DNA of 64,000 nt from Verrucomicrobiia bacterium (GCA_030427505.1 JAUICH010000002.1:124001-188000); one strand, 5' to 3'. Counted from the first letter of the stretch, positions 48,101-57,545 are shown. Notes: generated from the sequence alone by a model not told the origin. Program-made: numbers and translations.

Positions 48101-51100
48101 GCCGAACCCAACAATGGCGAAACCTACACCGCCATCGTGACCGACCGCCTCGTTTCCAAGCTGGATGACGACGGCGAACTCCACTACGGCACCACGGCTT
48201 CCAGTTCCGTGGACGGCGAACTCTACTACGATCCCGACGGCATCCCTGACAATGGCGACGAGGTTTACACCTTCGTCCCCTTCAACGACCACAAGATGGA
48301 CGCCGTCACCGGTAACTGGTGGTGGCGGGAACTCACCGACGGCACCGACGGCGAAGGCAACAAGCTGCCAGAAAACGGCGCCACCGGGAACATCACCGTT
48401 TACACGAAAGGCGCGGTGCTTCTCCAGAGCGGCACGTCGGGCGTCGCCTACACCCAGATCGGGCACGGCGGTCAGGATGTGGAAAATGACAACATCTCCT
48501 ACGATGGCCGCACGAACGTGACGGACGCGGACCGGGCTAATAACGCCCCGCGTTCCGTCAACTGGTCCACGGCGGGCCGCCAGGGCACCGCCATCGCCCG
48601 CTTGGCTCCGGTGGAGTCTGACATCATTGTCCGGGCTGGAATCGATCCCGCCACCGGGGAAACCACGCAGGCTTCCGGCTTGGTCCAGCTGATTGCCGGC
48701 CAGACGGGTAGCACCAACGCCTACTCTCAAATCGGTCACCTGGGTAACGGCCAGTTTGGCGAGGTAGATGGCAACATCACCGTGGACGCCGGTGGGGACA
48801 TCGACCTGCGCGGCGGTCAGGGCTGGGGCCACTACGCCGTCATCGGGCACAGCTCGGTCGCTCCGGGTAATGAAGCTTCCAGGCTTGGCGACTCCCAGAT
48901 TCGTTTCTTCAACAGCGCCGGGGTGGCGAACAACGTGGGGGCGACGGACTTTAACAATGCCACACTGAGAAACGCGGGCCAAGGGGCGGCGATCCGCAAC
49001 GACCTTTCCGGTAACATCGACGTGACCGGCCGCGGCACGGGAGGCATTGACCTGATTGGTGGAACTTACGGTACGCTCACCAACACCGAGCGCGGCCGGG
49101 CCTATGCCCAGATCGGTCACGGTGGGATGACCAACACAATGCAGCTCTATAACCTGAGTGGCGACATTAACGTGGACGCGCAGAAGGGTGGTATCCGCAT
49201 GATTGCCGGCCAGCTCCAGGGTGCTTACACCCAGATTGGGCATGGCGGCTACAATGGTGGTAACGCGAATTCCGATTTCATTGCGGGAGACATCACGGTG
49301 AACTCCTTCGGCTCGCTTATCATGAGAGCCGGAGAGGACGCGGACATCATTCGGAACACGAACGGGGCACGTTTCTCCCATTCGATGATCGGCCATGGCG
49401 GTTATAACGCCCGTCAGCAGCATAAGTCGGGGGACATCACCGTTACGGTGGGCAACGGCGGAGACCTCATCATGACGGGTGGACCCACCCGCGGTCACTT
49501 CGTGCAGATCGGGCACGGCGGCGACACCTCCCGCGGTCAGGTGGGCGGCACCTATGCCCGCCCGACGGGTGGACCTACCTACAACGGTTCCGCGAACATT
49601 ACCGTCAATGTGGATGGCAGCATTACCATGAACCACATGGAGTCAGGGAACGTGGTCACGTCCGCGTGGACGGCCACCAATACTCTGGACCGCCGCTTTG
49701 CCTTCGTGCAGATCGGTCATGGCGGTTGGGAATCCGACCGGGAGAACACCACTAACGCCACCGGTAGCGATAAGATCGGTGACATCTCGGTGATCGCCGG
49801 AGATTCCATTACCATGGAAAATGGTGACGGGCGCGGCTACTCCACCGGCATCGGTCACTTGGGTGGCGTGAATGATGACAACTTCAATGCCGAAGGTAGC
49901 ATCTATGTGGAGTCCACCAACGGCGACATCATCCTGAATGCGGATGCCGCGGAGGAAGCGAACAATGACCTCTCCACCACCACCTCCACTGGCCAGCCCG
50001 CCTACGAGAATGGAGTGAAGATCGGTCACGGTGGTTTCCGGGACAATGACAACGTGAATTCCGACGGGTCCATCACAGTCGTCGCCGGAAACGACGTCAC
50101 ACTGCGCGCCGGCAAAGGCTACTTGGGCTCCATGGCTCAGATCGGTCACGGAACCTTCGGAACAGGGGACGATGACGGGGTGAACACCGGCGACATCTAC
50201 GTGTCGGCGGTGAACGACATCAACCTCATCGGCACCCAGAATGGCTGGGTTCAGGAGCCGACCGATATCGGCATCATTCTTCAGGTGGAAGGCGCCCAGG
50301 CCATGATCGGTCACGGCGGTTACCGCCAGGACGGCGCCGGCAGCAGCGGTAACATCTTGGTGTTCGCCGGAAACGACCTGAATATGGAAGGCCCGACCTT
50401 TACGGATGTGGCCAAGCAAGACGGTGGGTCCCAATACGTGGGCACCTTTGGCGCACTGGTCCGTATCGGGCACGGCAGCTTCATCGAACCCGGCAACTTC
50501 ACGGGGGATATCACAATCGTTGTCGGAAACGATCTGAACATGACCGGCGCTCAGACGGCGGACCCGGCGACCATGCCGCATACTGGTTCGGTGGTGCAGA
50601 TTGGTAATGGCGGTCCCCGCGTTTCTGGTAATCACAACGGAGACATCAACATCCGGGTGGGCAACAACCTGACGATTGAGGACAGCGACGATACCAGCAT
50701 CAACGACAATGGCGTGCAGATCGGCAATGGCGACTGGATGCGGGACACCCCCGCCGACTCTGGCGCCGGCCTGCGCGAGGGGGATATCACCATTTCCGTG
50801 GGCGGCAGCGCGTCCTTCGATCACTCCCTCGTCGGCCATGTGGATCCCTACACCACGGACAACGGCAGCTCGGCCATCTACCTGAGCGGCAATACCTACG
50901 TGGGCGCCAGCCGGAACAATCCCTTCTACGGAGCCACGGACACGCTGACGGCCACTAATGGAGCCGTCTTCACCAGCGGCCTCTTTGGCGGTGGTTCGGA
51001 ACTGAGGTTTTATGTTCCGCAACGTTCCTTGAACCTCATCGACACCACGGTGCGGCTCAATGAAGCTTCAATCACCTACATCGGCACCGATGCGGACTTC

Positions 51101-51775
51101 GCCATGCCTTCCTCTGACGTGCTGGGCGTGCAGGCCGCCTTCCAGCGGGCAGACGAAATCTACCTCCAGCCGGATCTCTGGTGGGATAACAATGAGGACT
51201 CACCGATTGCTGGTTCGTCCGCCTTTGCCGTGGGTTCCGTGGCCCAGGTGGATGATCCGGGTGGATTCTCGAATCTGACGGGCTTTGCGGCCGGAGACCT
51301 GGGTTCGGGAACGGCGGACTACAACGGTTCCAACTCCGTGAGTGGCACCGGGCAGTACACCTTCTACTACGATGCCATTGAAGACGTCACGGGTCTGTCC
51401 ACGGGTGGGGCGATTGGAGGCAGCAGTGGAGGCAGCGGCTCCACGGAGATCCCCGAGACGGCCATCGTCGTCATTCCGGAAGTCGCGGGCGAAGTGCTGG
51501 AAGCCATTGTGTTGCCCTTCAACTACCTGCCTTACCTGGATCCCAGCGTGTATGACAGCTTCATCCGCACGCAGGACAGCTACCTGCTTGCCGAACTCGG
51601 AGACGACGCATTGGACGACGAAGAGGATGACGAGGAGAAAGACGAAGGCAACGGCCGTCAGAGCGGGAAATACGCGACCTACATGATCTACGATCTGTCG
51701 GTCGGTCAGTACAACAGCCTGCGGATCTTCGGTCAGCCCGGCTTCATCCTGCCGGTGCCGCGAGACACCCAGTAA
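45182..51775 (+). CDS. Giant filamentous-haemagglutinin-like secreted protein
   Basis: 2197 residues. The start is fixed by AGGAGG (45172-45177) just before the ATG. An extended signal peptide (VARISALAVLMPSLVTLSPAVRA) is followed by a TPS/haemagglutination-activity domain: INWGDFSIADGEITQFFQ, NRVVGVNPSVLNGLLTGNGK and LLINQNGIMVGPNGVIDV. Residues ~280-700 carry Gly/Asp/Val-rich short repeats of the beta-helix kind (for example GGTVTVLGD, GDGGTVIIAGD, NGGTVTLAGD). Residues ~1090-1885 hold about 15 spaced IGHGG repeats. The C-terminus is a Glu/Asp-rich stretch, then KYATYMIYDLSVGQYNSLRIFG, with no beta-barrel. No TpsB partner gene is in the window. Probably a surface adhesin or matrix protein. 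Confidence 0.85.
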   Translation: MKSLMKSLRGGVVARISALAVLMPSLVTLSPAVRANPTDGVVVNGVAEFNAEIPGHLQILQHTDKAIINWGDFSIADGEITQFFQPSATSAALNRVVGVNPSVLNGLLTGNGKILLINQNGIMVGPNGVIDVFGGFIGSTLDIDDADFLNGGDDRFYGGSTAGVTNYGRISSAQGDIFLIGHHVDNQGIIGSVDGTVGLAAGGDVLIKSQGDERVFVNAGAGTGTGTGVNNAGSITGATVELKAHGNVYALAINNSGVIRATGAVNKDGRVMLTASPAGGNITNTGTITANNLDGSGGQVFIDGGPGSVVDIAAGEVSANGTGGLPGGTVTVLGDTITIGNATVSADGGDGGRVLIGSAGADGSTPATSVSVGGGARVSASGSAGDGGTVIIAGDPSSTIVVAGQVAADGAVNGGFIQMVGGQIDVLTGSVVSADGEQNGGTVTLAGDQSNGTVRVAGTLSAKGATGDGGTVNVSGSDVVLAEGGIVDASGGADGGTVVFYGENSVTTELNSLVIVDGGENGGTINVDSAGETFIGGTLSAVGQNGVGGNIDVTGEEVIIGTTASVDASGAAGGGIIQIGGAFQGGDSNVRNSESTVIGRTSTIKADSYVSGNGGRVIVWSNGDTIFNGDISAAALGATGNGGFIEVSGYGGLKFFGTATANSVGGDPGSILADPPDVSIGDDLSIDNILISTIRAALQSGSNFWVGATGGGAGSGNITLRNVGLDDDFDEAIQWNTSADFGLFAEGDITLLTHVRNAGSGSINLAAGWDGTTGFTELSSNDPEGAMAAIFADPTAYGNGTNGSVFINDLGNGRHVEVGSRYGDTNLAARNLLLVGSSGGTRRHAQLGFRDAGWVYVASGQIDYGGGGSNETVLGLQVGEIFGEGYTSAAFDIVAQAGSGTAGVGFTNLVAGSVAVTVDPNGTPIVYLDDGSGNLQDGSLNNVGTINYATGEITFTSSIDAGGLGVEVAFTKDAEPNNGETYTAIVTDRLVSKLDDDGELHYGTTASSSVDGELYYDPDGIPDNGDEVYTFVPFNDHKMDAVTGNWWWRELTDGTDGEGNKLPENGATGNITVYTKGAVLLQSGTSGVAYTQIGHGGQDVENDNISYDGRTNVTDADRANNAPRSVNWSTAGRQGTAIARLAPVESDIIVRAGIDPATGETTQASGLVQLIAGQTGSTNAYSQIGHLGNGQFGEVDGNITVDAGGDIDLRGGQGWGHYAVIGHSSVAPGNEASRLGDSQIRFFNSAGVANNVGATDFNNATLRNAGQGAAIRNDLSGNIDVTGRGTGGIDLIGGTYGTLTNTERGRAYAQIGHGGMTNTMQLYNLSGDINVDAQKGGIRMIAGQLQGAYTQIGHGGYNGGNANSDFIAGDITVNSFGSLIMRAGEDADIIRNTNGARFSHSMIGHGGYNARQQHKSGDITVTVGNGGDLIMTGGPTRGHFVQIGHGGDTSRGQVGGTYARPTGGPTYNGSANITVNVDGSITMNHMESGNVVTSAWTATNTLDRRFAFVQIGHGGWESDRENTTNATGSDKIGDISVIAGDSITMENGDGRGYSTGIGHLGGVNDDNFNAEGSIYVESTNGDIILNADAAEEANNDLSTTTSTGQPAYENGVKIGHGGFRDNDNVNSDGSITVVAGNDVTLRAGKGYLGSMAQIGHGTFGTGDDDGVNTGDIYVSAVNDINLIGTQNGWVQEPTDIGIILQVEGAQAMIGHGGYRQDGAGSSGNILVFAGNDLNMEGPTFTDVAKQDGGSQYVGTFGALVRIGHGSFIEPGNFTGDITIVVGNDLNMTGAQTADPATMPHTGSVVQIGNGGPRVSGNHNGDINIRVGNNLTIEDSDDTSINDNGVQIGNGDWMRDTPADSGAGLREGDITISVGGSASFDHSLVGHVDPYTTDNGSSAIYLSGNTYVGASRNNPFYGATDTLTATNGAVFTSGLFGGGSELRFYVPQRSLNLIDTTVRLNEASITYIGTDADFAMPSSDVLGVQAAFQRADEIYLQPDLWWDNNEDSPIAGSSAFAVGSVAQVDDPGGFSNLTGFAAGDLGSGTADYNGSNSVSGTGQYTFYYDAIEDVTGLSTGGAIGGSSGGSGSTEIPETAIVVIPEVAGEVLEAIVLPFNYLPYLDPSVYDSFIRTQDSYLLAELGDDALDDEEDDEEKDEGNGRQSGKYATYMIYDLSVGQYNSLRIFGQPGFILPVPRDTQ
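48455..50840 (+). repeat. IGHGG repeat array within the exoprotein gene
   Basis: About 15 copies of a short motif (QIGHGG, with variants IGHLG, IGHSS, IGNGG, IGHGT, VGHVD) are spaced ~30-90 residues apart in the protein. The stretches between them follow a pattern of [GS]DI.V.. ..I.L or M.[AG]G, for example SGDITVTVGNGGDLIMTGG and TGDITIVVGNDLNMTGAQ. Together they look like coils of a long beta-helix with a His-containing turn at a regular place. Confidence 0.8.
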
Positions 51776-51819
51776 GAGCCGGCGCGGAAGCGCCGCCGGT
51801 ATTTAAGCATTCAAAAACA

Positions 51820-51855
51820 AAAACGGCCGCCCGGGAAAACCCGGGCGGCCGTTTT
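51820..51855. terminator. Bidirectional terminator between the exoprotein gene and the lipoprotein gene
   Basis: A perfect 16-bp stem: AAAACGGCCGCCCGGG (51820-51835) and CCCGGGCGGCCGTTTT (51840-51855) around an AAAA loop, so both strands have a T-run next to the stem. It serves both converging genes. Confidence 0.92.
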
Positions 51856-51915
51856 GTTAGATTGCAATAGCGTCAGGTCCGTTGCCGGGCCCGCCGCGTT
51901 GACGGGGCAGTCAAC

Positions 51916-52044
51916 TTACTTGCCGGATTCGACGTAGCCCGGAGTTGCCGGCGGAACGTAAGTTTCCTTTTTGGATTTGCAGGAGCTCAGGGCAAAAGCT
52001 CCGGCCATGACAGCCATCAGCGCAAGGAGTGTAACGGTTTTCAT
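51916..52044 (-). CDS. Small lipoprotein
   Basis: 42 residues from the ATG at 52044: MKTVTLLALMAVMAGAFALS, then the lipobox LSSC and a short mature tail KSKKETYVPPATPGYVESGK. The mature lipopeptide would be only ~23 residues, anchored in a membrane. Upstream in-frame starts add 20 residues that would spoil the signal. Too short to assign a role. It converges on the exoprotein gene. Confidence 0.75.
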   Translation of the reverse strand: MKTVTLLALMAVMAGAFALSSCKSKKETYVPPATPGYVESGK

Positions 52045-52229
52045 CAATAACGGATTGGGTATAGGTTGTGTTGTCAAATCTGACAGGCCCCAGCTAACCA
52101 GCATCGATACGGATTCGCAACGCTTTTGTATGGGTGCCGCGCAGTGAATACGCGATCCCGCCTAAGGGTGGTTGCAAACGCAAGTTTCCCCGGTAAGGTG
52201 GCGTCCCTTTCAGCCAGAGAACATTACAG

Positions 52230-53231
52230 ATGAGCGCGGAGCGGACAGTAGCCATTGCGGGCGCCACGGGCGCGGTAGGCCAGGAGATGTTGAAGTGTCT
52301 TTTGGAACGAAAATTTCCCGTCGCCAATCTGAAACTTCTGGCTTCCGCCCGCTCCGCTGGCAAGACGCTGCCCTTTGGCGAGCAAGACTTGGTGGTGGAA
52401 GAACTGACGCCCGCGTCGTTCGAAGGCGTGGACATTGCGCTTTTCAGCGCCGGTTCCGGCATTTCCAGGGAGTTCGCGCCCCATGCCGTGAAGGCTGGCG
52501 CCGTGGTCATCGACAATTCCTCGGCCTTCCGCATGGACGAAGGGGTGCCGCTCGTGGTCCCGGAGATCAACCCTGAGGATGCGGAGGCGCACCAGGGCAT
52601 CATCGCGAACCCTAACTGCACGACCATTGTGACGTTGATGGGGCTGAACCCCATGCACAAGGCCTTCGGAGGGGTGCGGAACATCATTGCCTCCAGCTAC
52701 CAGGCGGTTTCCGGCAGCGGCGCCCAGGGTATTATTGAGCTGGAACAGCAGGTCGCCGCTCTGGTCAAGGGCGAGCCCGTGGAGCCCCGGGTCTATCCCC
52801 GCCAGATCGCTTTCAATGTGCTGCCGCATGTGGATGTCTTCCTGGACAATGGTTACACCAAGGAAGAGATGAAGATGCTGAACGAAGGCCGGAAGATCCT
52901 GCACCAGCCCGGGCTGAAGGCTTCCGTCACCTGTGTGCGCGTGCCGGTGTACCGGTCCCACGCCGTGTCCGTGGTGGCTCAGTTTGAAGAAGAACCGGAT
53001 CTGGACCGGGCCCGCCAGGCCATTGAGGAAGCGCCGGGAGTTCAACTGAAGGACGATCCGGAGGCGGCGGTGTATCCCACGCCGCTGGACACCACCAATG
53101 GAGACGACTGTCTGGTGGGCCGCTTGAGAAAGGACTTGGTCCTGGATAAAGCGCTCTCCTTCTGGGTAGTGGGCGACCAAGTCAGGAAGGGCGCTGCCCT
53201 GAACGCGGTGCAGATCGCGGAGCTTCTTTAA
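52230..53231 (+). CDS. asd: Aspartate-semialdehyde dehydrogenase
   Basis: 333 residues. NADP-binding AIAGATGAVGQEML near residue 6, the catalytic Cys in NPNCTTI near residue 130, and the substrate-binding YQAVSGSGAQG. The C-terminal His-containing VRVPVYRSHAVSV is in place. The enzyme reduces aspartyl phosphate to aspartate semialdehyde, the branch point to lysine/diaminopimelate and to homoserine/threonine; thrB is at 27816. It precedes ispA by 48 bp. Confidence 0.95.
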   Translation: MSAERTVAIAGATGAVGQEMLKCLLERKFPVANLKLLASARSAGKTLPFGEQDLVVEELTPASFEGVDIALFSAGSGISREFAPHAVKAGAVVIDNSSAFRMDEGVPLVVPEINPEDAEAHQGIIANPNCTTIVTLMGLNPMHKAFGGVRNIIASSYQAVSGSGAQGIIELEQQVAALVKGEPVEPRVYPRQIAFNVLPHVDVFLDNGYTKEEMKMLNEGRKILHQPGLKASVTCVRVPVYRSHAVSVVAQFEEEPDLDRARQAIEEAPGVQLKDDPEAAVYPTPLDTTNGDDCLVGRLRKDLVLDKALSFWVVGDQVRKGAALNAVQIAELL

Positions 53232-53279
53232 TCAGATAGTCCGGCTTTTCTCTTCTGGTAATCTTCGAAACTGGGCGGC

Positions 53280-54176
53280 ATGGCAGAAGTGGCGACGGAT
53301 CTCAAAAAGTATCTCAAGCTCCGGGGCCGGGAGGTGGATGCCGCCATGCGGAAGCTCGTGCCTACCGTGAAGACCCGGCCCGCCACCATTCACGAAGCCA
53401 TGCGCTACAGTCTGTTCGCGGGCGGGAAGCGGTTGCGGCCCATTCTCTGCCTGGCGGCCGCCGAGGCCTGTGGAGGCGAGATAGAGAAAGCCCTGCCGCT
53501 GGCCGTGGCAGTGGAGTGCATCCATACCTACTCCCTGATCCACGACGATCTGCCGTGCATGGATGACGACGATTTCCGCCGGGGCAATCCCACTTGTCAT
53601 AAGGTGTACGGCGAGGGTATTGCGGTGCTGGCGGGAGACGCGTTGTTGACTTTGGCCTTCGAGATCGTTGCGAATTCCGAGCCCACCCGGCGCTATTCCA
53701 TCGCGGAGCGCGTTCGGGAACTGGCGGACACCTCAGGCAGCCGGAAACTCATCGCCGGTCAGGTCATGGATCTGGAGGGGGAGGGGAAACCCGTGACGGC
53801 AGCCCAGCTCAAATTCATTCACGAAAGCAAGACCTCCGCTTTGTTGACCACGTCGGTCAGGTTTGGAGGTATGAGCGCCAACGCCACTCCTAAGCAGATG
53901 GAGGCGCTGACCACCTTTGGCCTGTCACTCGGTCTGGCGTTCCAGGTCATCGACGACATTCTGGATGTCACCCAGACCAGCGAAAAACTGGGCAAGAGCG
54001 CGGGTAAGGATGAGGCTTCGCAGAAGGCCACCTACCCGGCTCTGTTTGGTCTTGAGAAGTCCCGCAAGGAAGCCGCCAGTCTGACCGCGCAGGCTCATGA
54101 CGCCGTGAAGCCCTTTGGGAAAAAGGGAGAGCGGCTGGAGCAGATCGCCAGCTATCTGCTGGACCGGGAATATTGA
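53280..54176 (+). CDS. ispA: Polyprenyl synthetase (farnesyl/geranylgeranyl diphosphate synthase)
   Basis: 298 residues. Motifs in order: GGKRLRPILCLAAAEACGG near residue 44, the first Asp-rich motif DDLPCMDDDD near 91, KTSALL, and the second Asp-rich motif QVIDDILDVT near 222. It condenses isopentenyl diphosphate with allylic diphosphates to C15 or C20 products, using the MEP pathway that dxs starts. The two residues before the first Asp-rich motif (Ile and His) are short-side-chain, which fits farnesyl or geranylgeranyl products. The 168-bp gap to the next gene shows no clear promoter. Confidence 0.9.
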   Translation: MAEVATDLKKYLKLRGREVDAAMRKLVPTVKTRPATIHEAMRYSLFAGGKRLRPILCLAAAEACGGEIEKALPLAVAVECIHTYSLIHDDLPCMDDDDFRRGNPTCHKVYGEGIAVLAGDALLTLAFEIVANSEPTRRYSIAERVRELADTSGSRKLIAGQVMDLEGEGKPVTAAQLKFIHESKTSALLTTSVRFGGMSANATPKQMEALTTFGLSLGLAFQVIDDILDVTQTSEKLGKSAGKDEASQKATYPALFGLEKSRKEAASLTAQAHDAVKPFGKKGERLEQIASYLLDREY

Positions 54177-54344
54177 TTTGTCAGGCAGCGAAAGGGAAGC
54201 CGGGTCCGGGGTCTTAGCCAGGCATAGAGAGGGCAAAGCCGCCGCCACGCATGGTTTGGGGACCGGGAATTTGCGGAATTCCGGCTTTTTCCTTGTCATC
54301 CTGTTAGTTTCTTATTCTGCTTTGATGCCTTCCCCCAGTGATCC

Positions 54345-57300
54345 ATGCGGCTGATTCGTCAAACTAAGCTCCACTTCCGAGAAGGAAACTCGGACAAGGT
54401 CTACGAGGTGGACCTCTGTGAAGCCGGGGCGGGCGAATTTCTCGTGAATTTTCGCTACGGTCGGCGCGGCCAGAGCCTGCGGGAGGGCACGAAAACCGCG
54501 TTTCCGGAGACCAGGGAAAAGGCCGAACAGATCTTCGACCGCCTGGTGCAGAGCAAGTTGAACAAGGGCTACCGGGAAGGCGCCTCCGCTGGACCGGTGG
54601 CAGGGGAAACCGAAACGGAAACGGAAACCGCGGCCCAGGCGACGCCGGGAGCGCCAGGTCTGTGCGGGACGCCCAAGCAGCGAGCCCGGCTTTCTCAGTA
54701 TCTTTCGGTCGCGGCCAAAGGGGGAAAGGTGCCTGGAGACTGGAAGCTTTCCCGCGTCCTCTGGCGAGCGGGGGAGATGGGCGATCCGGCCAATGTGGCC
54801 TCCCTACTGGAGATCAAACCGAAGAAAAGCCTGCAAGCGTATTCCCTGGCCTGGGCGCTGGGGAAAAGTGGAGATAAGGCGGCGGTTCCGAAGTTGCGGG
54901 AACTGGCGGATTTTTCCGATGAGAAAGTGCGCCGCATCGCCACCGAAGCGCTGCTGCGGAGCCTGCCGGAGGAGGAAGCAAAAGCACTGGCCGGGGAATT
55001 GCGGGCCAAGATTCCTAAAGCGCTAAGCGAAATTCTCGAGTCCGGGGGACCTGACCCGTCTGCTTTGACGGAAGCCCTGATGACTTTGCTTCATGGGAGC
55101 CCTCCGCCTCACGACTATTTTTACCTTCTCTACACGCAGGCCCGAGTGTATCCCGTGGCCAGGGAGGCGGTGTATGCCGCGTTGCGAAGCCTCACGTTCA
55201 AGGCACCGTGGTTCCGGGCCGTCCGTCACATCTTTAAAGCGGCGGAGTTTCGCCAGGATGCGGAAGTTTTTGGTCTGATTGCGCGGCGGTTTGAAAAGTC
55301 GAGCGCGGACTTCAACAATGGTTGGGGATATGTATACGACCCCGAGATCCGGAAATCTCAGAAGGTTTCCGAGGTTTGCAGCAAGCCGGACAGTAAGTTT
55401 GGGTATTCCCAAAGCACCCGGGCCTATCTGCGCCGCCGGGTTTGCCGGACGCTGAAGAGATATGGGGAACTGCAGGACACCGCTTCGTTCGTCACCCTGG
55501 CCACGGGTGTTCTCATGGCGTATGACGACGAGCAGGACCTGAAGCCCATCACGAACGCGAATGAATACGTCTGGAATTCCGCGACCCGGAGGCTGGACAC
55601 GATCGAACGCCATCTGGGATTCTATGCCGGGTATCTTCCGCTGAATTATTTGCTCTACCAGAATAGCGACCGCTATTTCTTTCAGTCCAACAAGAGGTGG
55701 GTCACTAAGGACGGTTACAATCCTTTTACGGCGGGGGCACCGGGCGAGACTTTGCCAGCGAAGCGGGAAGAGGCCTTCCCTTCCCTCTGGAATCAAGCAC
55801 CGGACGCCATCCGGCATCTCCTGGCCCATAGCAGCTGTGGAGCGGTGCATGAGTTTGCCGTCCGGGTATGGCAGGACAATTCCGCTTTCGGCCAGGAGGC
55901 AGATACGGACTTCGTGCTCGCTACCTTGGCGCGGCCCTACCGGGTTACGCAGGAGTTGGGACTCAATTTGGCGAGGGAGCGCTTCGATCCCAGCCAACCG
56001 GACCGGGCGCTTTTGGTGGCATTGCTAGGGTGTGAACTGCCGGCGGCCCGGGAATTGGCGGTGGGGTGGTTGAAAGACTGCCGCCAGGCGTTTGCGGGAG
56101 ACGCGGACTTCATCGCTCAGGCGATTCTCATCCCCCATGACGATGTCCACGCCGCCTTGCGCTCCTGGCTCGGTACCGCGCGGCCGGAACCGGCTTTGCT
56201 GGATCTCATCGTTCCCCGCGTTGTGGCGACCTTGCTAAGCCTGACCGCGGGGGATGCCGAGGGTGGCGCGAAGCTGGCCCGCAATGCCCGGGAAACGCTC
56301 CTGCTTCTGGGGGGCGATCATTTGGGCGGGGTGTCTCTAACCGTGATCCAGGATCTGCTGCGCCATCCGCTGGACGAAGTGCGGCTGCTGGGGGCCCAAA
56401 TGGTCTCGCTCGGTCCGGAACCGCCGAACACCTTGCCGGATGCCATTTGGGAGTTGCTCCTCCTCAATGAATGCCTGGAAGTTCGCGAGGTGGGAATGCG
56501 GCTGTTCGCCCGAATGGAAGACGCGCACTTGCTGGAACGCGCGGAGATCCTGGCCAGCTTTTGCCTTTCCGCGCGGGAAGACGTGCGCCAGGCGGCGCGG
56601 CCCATCGTGGAGCGGCTGGCGGCCTACAGTCCCGGCTTTGGGCAGGACATGGTCCTGCAGTTCTATCCGCTGACCCTCCGGCAGGAAAGTATCGAGGGCT
56701 TGCAGGATGACGTGTATGCTCTCCTCTCCGGTCCGCTGAGCGAGCATCTTCACGCCATTCCGCCGGAGTCTTGTTTCCGGATGATGGAGTCCCGCTATCC
56801 CGCCGGTCAGAAACTCGGTTTCCTCATCCTCCAGCGCTCCATCGATGTGGAGAGCCTCTCCATAAAGCAGTGGGTGCGAATCGCGGAGCAGGATCACCTG
56901 GAAGGGCGGCGGTTTGTTTGGGACTATTTCACCGCGCATGTGGAGCGGGTGCGCCGGGAAGCGGAGGACGCTTTGCGCCTGGTAGACTCCCGCTGGGACG
57001 ACACGCGGGACTTTGCTTTTTCTTTTTTTCGCGAACAGTTCACCGACGCGGACTGGACGCCGGACCTGCTGGTCAGTCTCTGCGACAGCACGAGGGCGCC
57101 GGTGCAGGCTTTTGGGAAAGAGATGATCACCCGGTTTTTCCAGGAGGCGGACGGTCAAACCTATCTCTTGAAGCTCAGCCAGCATCCCAGCAGCGATCTG
57201 CAGACCTTTGCGACTAACTACCTGGCGCGTTTCGCGGCGGGCCGGGCGGACTTAATCGAGTCGCTGTCTCTTTACTTTACCACGGTGCTCAGCCAGGTGA

Positions 57301-57533
57301 ACCGTGCCCGGGTGGCGAAGGAAAGGGTGCTCGCCTTTTTGAGAGAAGAAGCCCTGCGGGACCCGGCCACGGCCGCCGTCGTGGTGCCGATCCTTGAGAG
57401 GGTTTCCGCCACCATCGCCATGGGGGACAAGGCCGCCTGCCTCCTGACCCTGCGGGACATCGCAGCGGCCTGGCCCGAGTTGGCGACTCCCGTCAAAGCC
57501 GTGGAGATACCGACCTGTTCCGTTGGCTTCTGA
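54345..57533 (+). CDS. WGR-domain protein with HEAT/ARM repeats (retron-associated)
   Basis: 1062 residues. The N-terminal ~75 residues form a WGR domain: LIRQTKLHFREGNSDKVYEV, FLVNFRYGRRGQSL (Tyr in place of Trp in the name-giving motif) and a GTKT...GY ending. A short acidic linker follows, then ~950 residues of alpha-helical repeats with periodic short helix pairs (for example LLEIKPKKSLQAYSLAWALG, AVPKLRELADFSDEKVRRIA), typical of HEAT/ARM arrays. WGR domains bind nucleic acids or regulate PARP-like and replication proteins. The next gene starts 12 bp downstream, so they form one operon leading to a reverse transcriptase. As I recall, an ARM-repeat protein and a WHSWIM protein are the accessory genes of type XIII retrons. 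Confidence 0.82.
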   Translation: MRLIRQTKLHFREGNSDKVYEVDLCEAGAGEFLVNFRYGRRGQSLREGTKTAFPETREKAEQIFDRLVQSKLNKGYREGASAGPVAGETETETETAAQATPGAPGLCGTPKQRARLSQYLSVAAKGGKVPGDWKLSRVLWRAGEMGDPANVASLLEIKPKKSLQAYSLAWALGKSGDKAAVPKLRELADFSDEKVRRIATEALLRSLPEEEAKALAGELRAKIPKALSEILESGGPDPSALTEALMTLLHGSPPPHDYFYLLYTQARVYPVAREAVYAALRSLTFKAPWFRAVRHIFKAAEFRQDAEVFGLIARRFEKSSADFNNGWGYVYDPEIRKSQKVSEVCSKPDSKFGYSQSTRAYLRRRVCRTLKRYGELQDTASFVTLATGVLMAYDDEQDLKPITNANEYVWNSATRRLDTIERHLGFYAGYLPLNYLLYQNSDRYFFQSNKRWVTKDGYNPFTAGAPGETLPAKREEAFPSLWNQAPDAIRHLLAHSSCGAVHEFAVRVWQDNSAFGQEADTDFVLATLARPYRVTQELGLNLARERFDPSQPDRALLVALLGCELPAARELAVGWLKDCRQAFAGDADFIAQAILIPHDDVHAALRSWLGTARPEPALLDLIVPRVVATLLSLTAGDAEGGAKLARNARETLLLLGGDHLGGVSLTVIQDLLRHPLDEVRLLGAQMVSLGPEPPNTLPDAIWELLLLNECLEVREVGMRLFARMEDAHLLERAEILASFCLSAREDVRQAARPIVERLAAYSPGFGQDMVLQFYPLTLRQESIEGLQDDVYALLSGPLSEHLHAIPPESCFRMMESRYPAGQKLGFLILQRSIDVESLSIKQWVRIAEQDHLEGRRFVWDYFTAHVERVRREAEDALRLVDSRWDDTRDFAFSFFREQFTDADWTPDLLVSLCDSTRAPVQAFGKEMITRFFQEADGQTYLLKLSQHPSSDLQTFATNYLARFAAGRADLIESLSLYFTTVLSQVNRARVAKERVLAFLREEALRDPATAAVVVPILERVSATIAMGDKAACLLTLRDIAAAWPELATPVKAVEIPTCSVGF

Positions 57534-57545
57534 TTTTTTTTAGCC

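Noticed and set aside
45692-49636. A 1314-codon minus-strand frame inside the exoprotein gene
   Set aside because: Same cause; the plus-strand protein has a signal peptide, a known domain, a strong ribosome site and a terminator.
48455-50840. CRISPR array
   Set aside because: The repeats are in frame in a coding gene, vary in spacing and sequence, and encode the IGHGG motif.
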